Assembly (NCBI GenBank): GCA_014529385.2
Contig: CM043958.1
Location: 90,047,025-90,111,024, forward strand
DNA from: Adiantum capillus-veneris
Taxonomy: Eukaryota > Streptophyta > Polypodiopsida > Polypodiales > Pteridaceae
Direction of reading: 5' to 3'
DNA: 64,000 bases
The notes beneath the pieces are model-generated. The model saw only the letters and a program-made list of their open reading frames with translations, had not been told where the DNA came from and ran no database searches. Made by a program: the position numbers and the translations under genes. Positions within the stretch are counted from its first letter, which is position 1. Each line of letters opens with the position of its first letter. This document shows, in pieces, positions 14,869 to 26,310 of this stretch.

Positions 14869-15300
14869 AGGTTATTAATGTAACACCACCCCATACTCAA
14901 CCAATCAAGACTCCGGATTGGGGGCTACCTTGTGCTCTGCAGGCCTACAAGGCTACCATTAGGTCCAACTCCTGGTTTTTCTCCTTTTCACTTGGTTTTT
15001 GGCAAAAAGGCTTTGCTTCCTGTTGAAGTGAATATATTAGCTTTGAGGCTTGAAGATGAATGTCATAGTGCCCTCCAAGAGAGGCTATTGTGTATAGACT
15101 CTGCAGAATTAGCTAGGTTGCTTGCTTTTGGGCAAATTATGAACATGTGTTACCGACTTGGCCCTTCAACGAGCCATTCCCATTGGCCTTGGGAAAACCA
15201 TTATTGGATTTACAAACCACTAGCATTGCTTGTCTACACACCCCACACAAAAATAATAGTAAATCAATAGCATTGCTTGTGTGGACAGTGTGACGGGGCA
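12901..15300 (+). pseudogene. Decayed Ty3/gypsy RNase H-integrase region
   Basis: Plus-strand remnants in several frames. KYILVVIEYLTNG (near 14220-14260) resembles the YILVxIDYxTKW segment of gypsy integrase cores. A second, poorer copy, YIKLVVIDYLGQW, lies near 13080-13120. At 14970-15110 FSPFHLVFGKKALLPVEV matches the integrase C-terminal region of plant gypsy elements (SPFxLVxGxxALLPVEV). The order is right for one element, but frames shift and stops are frequent. A tandem duplication of about 52 bp (near 13495-13533 and 13546-13584, both containing GGATCTTACGATCCTT) and a (CA)n run (14829-14862) interrupt it. Confidence 0.55.
14829..14862. repeat. (CA)n microsatellite
   Basis: About 34 bases of CA inside the decayed gypsy region. 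Confidence 0.95.
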
Positions 15301-15436
15301 ACCCTCTTGCTGTAAGGAATAACTGTAGGAGTCGAACTAATCTTTTTAAATGGTTACTGTAGCACAATCATGCAGATAATTCTAGAATTTGAACTGTTTC
15401 TTAAAACTTAGAGAGAGAGAGTGAGTGAAAGAGAGA

Positions 15437-15438
<2 letters not shown>

Positions 15439-15480
<42 letters not shown>
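15439..15480 (+). repeat. Poly(G) tract, 42 bases
   Basis: Uninterrupted G run directly after a short GA repeat. On the minus strand it is a C run just downstream of the MUB 3' UTR. Such a run could form G-quadruplex structure. Its exact length in the assembly is uncertain because long homopolymers are error-prone. Confidence 0.85.
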
Positions 15481-15484
<4 letters not shown>

Positions 15485-15499
15485 AGCTCACTAAAAAAC

Positions 15500-16039
15500 A
15501 ATCCTTCAAAAATTCTTCTTACATTAAGACCTCCAAGACAACCATGTAGCTGATTGTACAAACTGTCATTCTCCAACCCAGCAGCTTGAGCCCTTGTTTT
15601 CTGCTGTTAAAGTACACATTTATGCCAATAATGCCTTTCACAGGATAGTGACAAGCATTCCACGAAGGCGACGCGGTCAAGAGTCATGACTGGGACCAGC
15701 ATGCATGTGGAACGGCGCGAAGGCAAACTGCTTAAAATAGCAATCCGAAAGAAGATAGAGCTGAAAATATGATATGTGCACCACTAATCGCAGTGAAAAA
15801 ATGATTCAACCATCGGCTGCATCACTGGCAGTCCTCCATGGATAATCTGTTTGTCTTTTCCCACATAATTGTCGCTGCCATACAAATAATGCACCTCCTT
15901 GATAAGCACGTAACTTCCTGCTTTTGCAGATACTTTTTGAGGATGAACAGCTGCTACATGACTACCTAGAAAGGTGACCGAGGCCCGTCATCACAAAACC
16001 TTTGCTTTGCACTTCCCAGAGCCTACAAGCAACCATTTC
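15500..16039 (-). other. MUB: Probable 3' untranslated region of the MUB gene
   Basis: The sequence directly follows the MUB stop codon (16040-16042) on the minus strand. It is non-repetitive, has balanced base composition, and shows no transposon motif, which sets it apart from its surroundings. A chance open frame on the minus strand (about 15785-15970) lies inside it. I saw no unambiguous polyadenylation signal, so the 3' limit is a guess. Confidence 0.4.
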
Positions 16040-16095
16040 CTAAAGAATGGTGCATGAACACTTGCTCTTTTTCACTTTCTTTGATGGTGGCTTAT
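16040..16095 (-). CDS. MUB: MUB exon 3: C-terminal tail with CTIL prenylation box
   Basis: After a TTTGCAG acceptor (ending at 16096 on the minus strand), the exon completes a GAT codon and encodes DKPPSKKVKKSKCSCTIL, then TAG. This is the hallmark tail of membrane-anchored ubiquitin-fold proteins: a lysine-rich linker, an extra Cys and a C-terminal CaaX box. A final Leu in CaaX boxes usually directs geranylgeranylation, which would hold the protein at the plasma membrane. The phase (1) fits the donor after exon 2 at 52536-52706. The 36.4-kb distance between the two is the weak point. Alternatively this could be an orphan exon of a second MUB copy. Confidence 0.75.
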
Positions 16096-16470
16096 CTGCA
16101 AACCAACCACCCACAAGTCAGAACTACAAGCTTGTGGCTTGTTCCACACTTTTAATTCAGATGGCTAGTCAAACATAAGAGCACAGAAAGCAACAGCAAA
16201 CAAAGTCATCAATCCACTCGAAACGATAACTAATGTCCTGGTGCAAATTATATTCCACGAGCACAAGACTCTCGCTAATCGTGTAATTGCATTGCTTTTG
16301 CTACATGCCCCTACCTTCATCTCAAACAGCACTATACAACACACGTCATGTGGGGTGGTCTCTTGAATAGAGACTGATCATAATATCTCAAAAATGTGCA
16401 AGGATGATATGTCTCCAGAAGTCACCCTTGCATGCTCTGTTGATAGAAAACAATAAAGCACTAAGAACTC

Positions 16471-16474
<4 letters not shown>

Positions 16475-16518
<44 letters not shown>
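16475..16518. repeat. (GA)n microsatellite at a LINE 3' end
   Basis: 44 bases of GA directly downstream (minus-strand sense) of the LINE at 16519-19650. It takes the place of the usual poly(A) tail. Confidence 0.95.
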
Positions 16519-16521
<3 letters not shown>

Positions 16522-19500
16522 GAAATGTAATATTAACGTCTTCAAAAGGCCAAAATGACCTACGAGAGACCAAAAGGTTACATGTGGTGAATCTAATACC
16601 AGGTCTGGGTACAAAAAGTACAAAGAACAAAAGAAAATAGTGGGTAGGGGTGGGGTGAAAGCTGATACAAAGGGAATACAAAGGGTGAGCTGATACAATG
16701 GAGCTCTCTGACAGTCAAGGCATCATATACATATACATCAGTATCCGGGACGGCTCCTATGTTGCGCCAGTATGGTATGGATCCTCTGTCGCAATCTGCG
16801 TCGATATCGAGAGGGCCCTCTCATCCGTGGGCGACTGGACCGCCCCAACTCTATCGCCCGATCAAGCAGTATGCCTCTGGTGTTGTTATGCTGTGGGGGC
16901 TGCTCGAACTCCTCCGTCTGTGACTGAAAGAAATCTGTAATCTTCTGCTGTCGCTGGATCTCTCTCATTGTGCCCCTCTTCAAGAGGTCCTCTCTCTGTT
17001 TGCGAATCTCCAATTAGTATAATCGGAGGCATCTCTGATCCTGGTATCTCATGACTCTAGAAAGTGGCCCAAAACCCTATTTGAATATATAGTGAAAGCG
17101 GCCTCGTATCTCTTAGTATACTGGGCAGTGACATATGTAATGTAGCTCTGTCTCTGGCTCTATCTGGCACATCTGACAAATCCTGGAGTCAACAGGTACT
17201 CCTCTAAATCTGCCTGTCTCGATCTCTAGGTGATGTGAGGATGTGCATATCTAACCAATAGCACATCGTATCCCGTGGGATAGATGAGTATCCATGTATC
17301 CACGTCTGATCACAAAACCATCCTCCGTGAGTTGGAGAAGATGCTCTCTATAGAAAGTCATCTTCGTACCTAGCTCATGTGTAGGTTGTATCCATGTCCT
17401 CATCGTATCCAACTGAATCAAGTCCTGTCTGATGAGCCTGGTGATCTCTGCCCTAGTGAGGGGGATGGAGGGTGCATCCAGAGAGTACCGAAATGGGGGT
17501 AGCCGGTCCATACTAAAGCCATGTAATTGAAACCAAGATGCATACCAACATGATCTATCTCCCTGCAATGCCAGCTGTCGCGAAGACTCTAGTGCTAATC
17601 GAGCATATATGTCTCTAGGGAGAGCCCAAGTGCTATGCATAAATGAAACTGATCGAGTGAGTGCCTCCACTACCAATGGAGGAGCAGCAAGCTCCGCCCC
17701 AACAATGTCATGTGGTACTGAGGCCTTGGCCCTAATCATCCGAGAAATCATAGACACCAAGGGCTTCTCCATACATCTCCATCCATCAGTACTGCCAGTT
17801 CTGCTATGATGATCAACTGAGGGGCCCCATATCTCCACTCCGTACAGCATGGCCGAAGTGACCAAAGTGTTAAAGAGCCAAAGCTTTGTCCGAGGTTTTT
17901 GGAACTGAACCTGCGAACATATCCTCTCAAGTCTCTCCCCAATGCTGCATAGGCTCTGGTCAATCGCGTGTCTGCTACATGCCTCCGGGGAAATACTGGA
18001 CCACTGAAAACCGCCCCAAGATAAGTGTATGTATCTGCATACTCCACAGTCTCTCGACCATATGTAAAAGTGGGGACGGACCTCCTTACCCACTACGCCG
18101 TGGTGTTAAACACCATTTACCTTGGCCTTACCAAGGTTCACAGACAATCCACTGTCCCGTGCAAATACATGCACTGCATCCAAATGACGTTGCATCCCTT
18201 CTGAAGAATCGAAGATCGGCACAATATCATCAACATATGATAGCAACGGAATCCATGTCCCTGCCAGCTGAGCACCTCTATCACCCTCTGTATGTACATA
18301 ATCTGAAAATTCATCTACATATATCTCAAAGGGAGTCGGAGATAGGGGACAACTCTGCTTCACCCCAATGGTGGAGTGAACCATGTCGGACATGCCCTGA
18401 GTAGTGCGTACTTGTCCTACCACTGTCCTATATAAAGCTAAGATCCCCCAAATCAGCTCTATGGGCACCCCCATGTCTTGCAATCTGCATATGAGTCTGG
18501 CTCGTGGCATTGTATCAAAGGCTTTGCCGAAATCCACAAAGCTACAATATATCCTCCTGCCATGGTGTCTACCCTTCTCAATAATGGCTGTAAGTGTCAA
18601 AATCTGGTCAAGAGTGGAGAAACCTCTCCTGAACCTTGCCTGTCCTACTGCCCGTATGCCCTCTCTCTCTGCCCATCCACTTAACTCATGCTCAAGAATT
18701 GATGCATATAGCCTAGCCAGAGTGTGACCAACCATGATGGTTCGGTAATTCCGAGGAAGCATAGGATCTCCCGACTTGAAGATAGGCACAATAGTGGACA
18801 TACCGCAAGTCTCACGGGAACCCTCATACATGGCTCTATTAAACATCATAGCAAGAGGCTCTGCAAGCATATCTCTGGCATGGATAAAGTGCTCTCCTAC
18901 CAGACCATCATGATCCTCTGCTCTTTCTGTCTTCATCTTGTCAATGGCTTTCCTTACCCTCTCGGCAGTAAAGAAAGTAAATGTTTCCGGGCATGCCTTT
19001 GGAGGGTGTGGCTACCCCGATGCTGTATAGAGAGATGTAGCATATTCCCCCCATGTATCTGAGGAAGTGATGGCTGGCAGTGGAGAGTGCACATTGAAAA
19101 GCCTCCATGCCTCACTACAGTCCTGATTCATAAACAGCTGATACAAATCACGCTCTAATTGAGATAGGTAAGCCCTCTTCTTTCGTCGCACTAGGCAACG
19201 GAAGATAATCTGTGATTGTCTAGGTGTAGTAGTACCCATGAGCACCTCTCAATAATTTGATCCTCGTCTCTCTACACTCCTCATCATACCAATTGTTCTG
19301 AGGCATGCTCCCAGCTCGTCTGCGTGTAGGCTGGCTGTGGGGATATGCCTCTGATGCTGCATCATGTAACGTCTCTGTCAGAATCTGGATGAGCTCATCT
19401 AGTGATCGTCGTCCTGGCTCCTGAGTGCATAACTTCCTGTATATCCCATCAGTGTACACGTGATCCGTCTCCCTCGTGAAGGTAACCGAGTATGTGTAGA

Positions 19501-19650
19501 GGCCTCTCCCAATGGAGCTGTGTTGAACTGGAACGATAGAGTGAAAAACAAGATAGCATGATTGACTGCTACCCCAACCGGCCTAATTCCGACCACGAAA
19601 TCCTGAAAGGAAGGAATGAGTCTTGGTAGAGCCATAACATAATCCATTGC
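16519..19650 (-). pseudogene. LINE (non-LTR retrotransposon), 5'-truncated and frameshifted
   Basis: In minus-strand order: the end of the endonuclease domain (about 19560-19650, with VNHAIL where SDHxxL is usual), a linker containing NNWYDEECRETRIKLLR and a basic coiled region, an RT (18106-18936) with FVDFGKAFDTMPRARL, GVKQSCPLSPTPFEIY and SYVDDIV, then LGAVF, YGVEIWG (17.25-18.09 kb, two frames), a zinc-binding cluster with CQMC and HYICHC (about 17120-17180), and a charged tail (16738-17013). Three or more frameshifts make it inactive. The 5' end stops where copia sequence starts at about 19650. It has the same orientation as MUB. Confidence 0.8.
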
Positions 19651-21198
19651 ACTAGCTCCATGCCTCTTACGTATAAAGAGGCAAAGACATGTGAGTCAAG
19701 CAGTAAGTGGGAGCTTGCAATGCAAGAGGAAATGAAATCCTTGTATGCAAATGATACTTGGGATCTTGTGCCATTGCCTAAAGGGAGAAAGGTTCTTCCT
19801 AACAAATGGGTATACAAGATTAAGATTGTGGATGAAAAACCCAAGTACAAGGCAAGATTGGTTGCAAAAAGATATGCACAGAAAGAAGGAATTGATTTTC
19901 AAGAAATCTTTTCTCCCGTTGTAAAGCTTACAACTTTATGTGTCCTTTTTGCTCTCGTTGCGGTGCTTGATTTGGAATTGAATCAAATGGATGTAAAAAC
20001 AACGTTTTTGCACGATGACATTGAAGAGGACATATACATGAAACAACCTGAAAGTTTTGTAGTTCCTACACATGAGGAACTTGTATGCAAACTGAAAAGG
20101 GCTTTGTATGGTTTGAGACAATCATCACGGCAGTGGTATAAGAAGTTTGACACTTTTATGCTGTCTCAAGGCTTTAAACGCAGCCATGCAGATCATTGTT
20201 TGTATACGAAAAGGGATGAAGATGGTAGTCTCATCATACTTGTTCTCTATGTTGATGACATGCTGCTTGCCGGGAAACATAAGACTAGTTTGAAACGTAA
20301 GCTAAATTCAACATTTGCTATGAAGGATTTGGGTGATGCAGAGCATATTTTGGACATGCGTATTAAAAGAGAGAGAAAGTTGAAATTGCTGTTTTTATCT
20401 CAAGAAAGGTACATTGCAAAAGTACTTGATAGGTTTAATATGGCTGATGCTAAGCCTCTTGGAGTACCTTTACCTCCATACACTAAGCTTAGCAAAGCAG
20501 ATTGCCCAAAGGATGAGGTAACATTGAAAGCAATGAAGGGAATCCCTTATGCATCAACTTGTGGTTCTCTTATGTATGCTATGGTTGCCACTCGTCCCGA
20601 CATTGCTTATGCAGTGGGAGTTGTTAGTCGATACATGTCGAATCCTGGCAAAGCGCATTGGGAAGCTGTCAAATGCATTTTGAGATATTTGAAAGGTACA
20701 CAATCAAAGTGTATCTGTTATGGCAAAAGTGACTTAAAGTTGCAGGGATATTGTGATGCAGACATGGCAGGTGACATGGATACCAGGAAATCTACCAGTG
20801 GATATATATTTGCCATTGCTAGTGGTGCAGACTCTTGGTGTTCTAGGTTACAAAAAATTGTGGCATTGAGTACTACTGAGGCTGAATATATTTCAGCCAT
20901 AGAGGCTTCAAAAGAGGCCATTTGGTTGGGCAAACTTGCAAAAGAACTTGGCATGCCTGCTCATACACTCGTGTTGGGTTGTGATAGCCAGAGAGCTGTC
21001 TATTTAGCCAAAAATGCCATGTTTCATGCACGTACCAAACACATAGATGTGCGGTACCACTTCATACGACAGGTATTGGAGGATGGTCTAGTCAGCTTGA
21101 CTAAGATCCATACACAGGATAACCTTGCAAATGTTCTCACCAAGAGTCTTGCTAAGGCTCAACATGAGCATTGCATACAGTTGGTGGGAGTTGGTTAA
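19650..21198 (+). CDS. Ty1/copia reverse transcriptase-RNase H, 5'-truncated element
   Basis: The open frame (19660-21198, 512 codons, uninterrupted) starts inside pol at TYKEAK...KWELAMQEEM. It contains LPNKWVYKIK, FSPVVKLTT, LNQMDVKTTFL (motif A), the LYGLRQSSRQWY block, LYVDDMLLAG (motif C), VGVVSRYMSNP, and an RNase H with DADMAGD, KSTSGY and STTEAEY, ending before a polypurine tract. Gag, protease and integrase are missing, so it cannot move alone despite the intact frame. The first Met is internal; no native start exists. Its 5' border abuts a minus-strand LINE. The intact frame suggests a fairly recent truncation. Confidence 0.9.
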
Positions 21199-21233
21199 CT
21201 TAAAGGCGTCATTTATGCCTTCAAGTGGGAGGT

Positions 21234-21607
21234 TGTTGGGTTAAAGGCCTAAATAACCCCTTTTTGTACATTTTTATACTTTGTCCAGGTTCATATTGAA
21301 CTTGGACACATTTTTTAAAGGTCACTTATAATAAAAGTGGGAAAACCCAAAACTCACTTATTGAGTTTTCCCCAAAAACGTGAGCTCTCTCTCTCTCCCT
21401 CTTCGTTCTGCTAGCGCTTCCCTTCTGCAACACAGTGCCTCCGCTTCAAGCCTCAAGGCCTGCACATCTTCGCGTGCTCTATCACTTGCACACACCGCCG
21501 CGCACTCATCACACTAGACGCAGGTTCTCAACACCCTTGCCCGCCACACACACACACACCCGCATCTTTTTAATTTGGGCGAGAAAAGGGATTGTATTCT
21601 GTGTACA
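21234..21607 (+). mobile_element. 3' LTR of the copia element
   Basis: It starts TGTTGGGTTAAAGG directly after the polypurine tract AAGTGGGAGGT and 35 bases after the pol stop. It carries an AT-rich TATAATAAAAG box and a pyrimidine tract near 21386-21400. The 3' border is set tentatively at ...GTGTACA (21607), because LINE-like sequence begins soon after. No 5' LTR is visible. Confidence 0.6.
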
Positions 21608-21639
21608 TAAGAGACCTCTGGAGATGCTCAATGGCCTAT

Positions 21640-22345
21640 CACCCAGAGGAAGTACAAAAGCGGGGTAATAATGTGTAGGCTAGGTAAACATCAAGGTTGT
21701 CTATAAGATGAGTGTAAAATGAACCACTGTGGGGGTGCATAAAGCCAGGTGATGTGGGCATGATCCTGACCGAAAAGAACTGACAACCTCGCCCATGTGT
21801 GAAGAAAGACGCATCAATGTTGAATCCCACCAACTGCGAAGAGTATGCAACAACTCAGTCCAAATGGCTGTCAAAATAGTGGACGCGGGAGAGGACTGTG
21901 TTTTGTTGTGCGTCGGGAGCATTGATCAACTGTCGAAAGACGATGGCTTTTTGGGCTGGTGATGCTTCCACACCTGATTGGTCGCTTGGAGAGGGTTTTT
22001 GTTGGAACTTGGATCCCTCCGGGGACACCAATTTGCTAATTGGGCTGCCAAGTTGGCTTGGACATGTCACCACAACAGCAGATTGCTCCCCTACTAGCCA
22101 TCAGGAGGAAGCTGGTGCATTGGAGCTCGGCACGATTATGTCTTGTTGGCAAGGCTGTTGTGGCAAACCAGGTGCTCTTGGCCACCATGTGGTACATCAC
22201 TTCCTGATGGATGTTCTGGAGTTCTTGCATCAGCCAGCTAGAGAGGCTGATCAGGAAGAGACACATAGTCGGCTCAGGCCAAAGTCTCATGGCAGGTCAT
22301 CACCCTACCTTGCTCTCAGGGAGGGTTGGGTATCATCGATCCAAC
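21640..22345 (+). pseudogene. L1-like LINE fragment (post-RT region), plus strand
   Basis: FCCASGALINCRKTMAFWAG (from 21901) parallels FCIASGARINWHKSYGLLVG in the L1-like element at 32.6-34.2 kb. The phrase GGLGIIDP occurs at about 22320-22340 in another frame, as in that element. Between them several frameshifts are needed. At about 22345 it is joined directly to gypsy RNase H sequence. Confidence 0.6.
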
Positions 22346-22894
22346 ACGGTAGAGTACATCTTGTCACAATTTCACTTCAAGGTTGTCCATGTTCAGGGAC
22401 AGAAAAACTTGGTGGCAGATGCATTGTCTCGAAAGCCCCGAGTCTTGGCTATTTTCGCGATTCATCACAAAAGCTTCGAGGATATGGTTGATCAGTACGC
22501 CACAGATCCGGATTTTTCCGATGTATTCACTAGAATACAGAATGGGGAGGTAGTAGCGGGATATTCCATACGGGATGGCTACTTGATGAAGAAAACAATG
22601 TTGTGCGTCACACAGCCGTTGAGGAAAAAGGTTTTGATTGAGTGCCATTGTCCACCTTTTACGGGTCACCGCGGTATTGACACCATCTTGAAAGGTGTGG
22701 AGCGTTACTTCTTTTGGCCGAGACTCAAGAAGGATGTCGACGACTTTGTTCGCAGTTGTTTAGTATGCCAGAAGGTCAAGTTTGACAAGCATAAGACACA
22801 GGGATTACTACAACCTTTACCCATTCCCACCTGCCCCTGGGAAAGTATTGCAATGGATTTCATTTTTGATCTCCCGAAGACACAGTGGACATGA
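22346..22894 (+). pseudogene. Gypsy chromovirus: RNase H end, integrase zinc finger and core start
   Basis: It begins VEYILSQFHFKVVHVQGQKN with ADALSRK, the end of gypsy RNase H. It continues into the H2C2 integrase zinc finger (HCPPFTGHRG, then CLVCQ) and the start of the catalytic core (ESIAMDFIFDLPKT, which carries the first catalytic Asp). A frameshift at about 22880 ends the frame. VIDRFSK and the VSDRDSRF block with the second Asp follow in other frames up to about 23050. Everything before the RNase H end is absent. Confidence 0.8.
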
Positions 22895-23384
22895 TGGCAT
22901 TTGGACTGTCATCGACAGATTTAGCAAGTAAGCTCACTTTATTCCGACAATAGTTTCCGATAGAGATTCCCGATTCACGAGTTTGTTTTGGAGGGCTATT
23001 TGGGAGAACATTGGCACACGGTTGCAGTTCTCGTCATCATTCCACCTATAGACAGATGGGCAATATGAGATTGCAAATTCAGTTGCTCTAGATTTATTAA
23101 AGTCTTATCTCTAATCAGAAGACTCAATGGGAAAAATATTTGCCTTTGGTGGAATTTGCCTACAATAACACAGTTCACTCTTCGACGAGGAAGGTGCCGT
23201 TTGAGATAATTGAAGGTGCTCCAAAGACTAAAGACAAGATTTTTGAAGACGACCAGCACGCGAGGGACTTGGACAATACGTTTGCCAAGGTCGAGAGGCT
23301 TTAAAGAAATCTCAAGAACAACATAAGAAGGCAGCAGATCGACATCGTCGCGATTTGAAATAAAAGATTGGGTGCTCTTCCATT

Positions 23385-23804
23385 TTGAGAAGGGCACTCC
23401 TGAGAAAACAAAAGGGAACGGAGTGGCTTTTTCCAAAGCTTAGCATGAGGTATTATGGCCCTTTCCAAATAAAAGAAAAGATGATCTCTTCTCGACTCAA
23501 ACTGCCCCATACTTGGAAGATTCACAATGCATTCCATGTGAGTCTATTGAAGCCTTTTAAAGGCGATGTGCCAGTTCATGGGGAGCCTGATGAGCAACCC
23601 AAAGTGGAGGAAAGCGAGGAGATACTCGTTCGAGAACAGATTTTGGCACACAAGGATAGAAAGATAAAAGGTAAAGTGATTAGGCGGTTCTTGGTTAAAT
23701 GCAAGAACTATCCTACATTAGATGCGAAGTGGATGGAGGAGGAGGACCTAGCAAATACTCCTCAGATTTTGGAACTTTACCTTGAAGTGTTCGGTTTAGC
23801 ATAG
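23385..23804 (+). pseudogene. Gypsy integrase C-terminus with chromodomain
   Basis: It carries KLSMRYYGPFQIKEK, then HNAFHVSLLKPF, and a chromodomain-like end VKCKNYPTLDAKWMEEEDL. This is the arrangement of plant chromoviruses, where the chromodomain directs integration to chromatin. The stop at 23802-23804 matches the natural end of the polyprotein. It belongs to the same element as 22346-22894; about 490 bp of frameshifted integrase lie between them. Confidence 0.8.
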
Positions 23805-24312
23805 ACTACTTCGATAGAGCCCTGAATTCAACAAGGGTGAATCTAGTGCAGCGGGTTTACACAAGAGGGGAGTTACTCCGCTCCTTTGTCAACAGATTAC
23901 CCCGATTTTTGAATAAGATCATTGATATCCCCTTTGGATTTCAGGGATACTAATGGGCTCACCAATATTCTATCGTATGACTTTATGACACGGAATTCCC
24001 GAAAATGAATATGATTGATTTGTACCCTCTCATTTGACTTGTTTGAGTGTAGGAACTGAAAGACGAAATGACTGCAGCATTTAGATCTCATAAATCTCTA
24101 TGAGCATGATCACAATAAGGATTAGTTAATCGGGCATCAGTGAGGTCCGGAATAGATCTAGATGCGATTACTAAATACGTTGTTGATGGTCATGGTCTAA
24201 GATTTGGAATGTGATGTCCTGTGATGGATTGTCGACTTGTACAAGTGCTAGATGTGTCGTGTCTAGTGTGTCGGTACTAACAGTCAGTGTCTACTAAGAC
24301 AGTTTATGGCCT
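23805..24312 (+). other. Sequence after the gypsy polyprotein, possibly LTR
   Basis: It contains a purine run (AAGAGGGGAG near 23860) and no coding potential. It would be the place for the gypsy 3' LTR, but no second copy is available for comparison. Its right border is the breakpoint of the split LTR element at about 24313. Confidence 0.3.
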
Positions 24313-24937
24313 TTCCAACTCCTCCATAGGAGTTGGTGCAATCCTTGGCGTAGATGGGGAAGGGGGAGGGTCGGAAAAACCTCTTGGTGGGGAAAATTCT
24401 TCTTCTCCTCTCTCATGCTCATCACCTCCAAGCGAAGTATCCATTCCGCTTCGAGTGATGACCATCCACTGAAGTCTTGGGTTCTAGTGGGTTCTTGTGG
24501 TCTTGGGTTCTTAAGTTCACGAGGAACTTGGGTTCTTGGGGGTCTTGGTGTTCTTGAGGTCTTGCGGTTCTTGAGGTTCTTCTTTCGCTTGCAATCTGTG
24601 TTAGAGAAGGATCTTCTCTTCACCCGAGTTCTGCTCTTTTCCGCGGGCGCACCCCTTGGCAACCTTGCGCTCACACCAGGGTTGCTTTTTCCCACCTCAC
24701 GTCGATTGGTCAGCCGCTAAGTGCACGGTCCGCTCTCAATGAGTGAAAAGAGGCACAAGGGGAGGTTGGACAAGCCCTTCTTTCTTGGGTTTGCTGTCAC
24801 TCTTCAAAAACACGATTAGGAATCGACACACCCAAGCGAACTTGGGTTCGTGCGACCTCAACAAGCAAAAAAAATTATGTGGTTCTTGTGGTTCTTTCCT
24901 TGAGTGATACAGAACACTACCAAAGCTTTGATACCAA
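24313..24937 (-). pseudogene. Non-autonomous LTR element, 5' part of the internal region (half 1)
   Basis: The minus strand starts with a primer-binding-like site TTGGTATCAAAGC (24925-24937), one mismatch from the initiator-Met-tRNA site in the sister copy at 39456. It then reads colinearly with 39456-40045. An open frame (24294-24695) encodes a basic segment (APAEK, RRSFSNTDCKRKKN, RTQVPRELKNPRPQEP) identical in type to 39718-40010. Similarity stops at about 24313, exactly where similarity in the 36437-37685 copy starts. No protease, RT or integrase is present. Confidence 0.75.
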
Positions 24938-26039
24938 TGTAAGGTGCAGCGGACTGAATGTTGAACTTTGCTCAAGAAGAGTGCTCCGAACTGTGTTCAA
25001 GGTTCCTTTTGTTCTTATCCAAGGGAGAGCCTTCCGTTCTTAATGAGAGAGTGCAATGGACACAAACAAAGTGAATGGACACTGTGCGTGAAAGTGTATG
25101 AGACTTAGAGATAGAGAGAGAAGAGAATACGACACCAGAGACGTTGTAAAACCCTCCTCCGAAGGCCCCATTCTCTATGGCGAGAGTGGTCTACTTATGA
25201 TTGCACAAATCTCTACAATGCTTGGACTTGCCGATGATGAGGATGACGACATACGGGCTGAAGTCTGAAAATGCTTATGGCTGAAATCTGCAAATCTTTG
25301 TCTACTGAATTCTGACTCTATGTCGATGACGATGTCGATGCGACAATGCGACGACGATGCGCTGAAAACGCAGATGCTGAAATCTGCGTTTTCCGGGCTG
25401 AAATCTGCAAACTTCGCGGGATCTAACCGTGCTGCGAGGATCTGCTGCAGGAAGGTGAGATCTGTGAGGTTTTCGGGACTTGATCTACGGTGTCTAAGGG
25501 CTGAAAACTGAAAACGCTGGTGGTTCTTGATGTTCCGCCGCGATGATCTGCAAAAACATTGAGGTTGTGCTGCAAACCAAAAACGCTAGGGCTGAAATTT
25601 GTCCTGCTGTCGTCGGTGGTTCTGCAAATGCAAAACGCTAGGCTGATCTGTTGTGTCGTGATGACGCCAGGGCTGATCTGCTGTGCACAAAACGCCGAGT
25701 CTGATCTGATGCAAAAACGCTAGGTCCTCAGATTGCTGAAAACGCTAGGGCTACTGTGGGTGTTGGTCTTGCTGAGAAGTTGCCTGTTGAGCAAGGTGCT
25801 CCTGTTGTATAAGGGGTATGAGCCTCCCGAAAACGGCCACGGGAGGGGACCCCCCACCTAGACACGCTAGCCTCACTCCACGCACTCGTGCACCGTGGGG
25901 ACTCCACGCAAGGTTCCCCAGGGCACGCTATGACCCTCCGTGAGTGCGGCGGAGCCTGAGGCTACGTGGGGCTAGGGACCCGAAACGCAAGACCCGCGAA
26001 ACGCAACACAGCCGTCGACCCATGGAACGCAACCACGCC

Positions 26040-26310
26040 CCAGCCGGTCCCGTCCAAGCCGGGCCCTCCTGAGCCGGTGCCGTCCGAGCCAGGACCCCTT
26101 GAAGACAACACCTCGACCCGAACCGGTCCCGTCCAAGCCGGCCCACCTGAGCCGGTCCCGTCCGAGCCAGGCCCCCTGGAAGACAACACCTCGACCCGAG
26201 CCGGTCCCGTCCGAGTCGGGCCCACCTGAGCCGGTCCCGTCCGAGCCAGGCCCCTTGAAGACAAAAGCACCTTGCCCCGAGCCGGTCCCGTCCAAGCCGG
26301 GCCCTTTGAG
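26040..26310. repeat. GC-rich minisatellite inside the TRIM-like LTR
   Basis: Repeats of GAGCCGGTCCCGTCCGAGCC with spacers of the CTTGAAGACAACACCTCGACC type. The same array, with fewer units, occupies 27555-27790 in the other LTR. The overlapping Gly/Pro-rich frames on both strands are repeat products. Confidence 0.85.

Noticed and set aside
15785-15970. Minus-strand open frame of about 60 codons that looks protein-like and follows an AG
   Set aside because: It lies right after the MUB stop codon in the probable 3' UTR, and I recognise no family; most likely chance.
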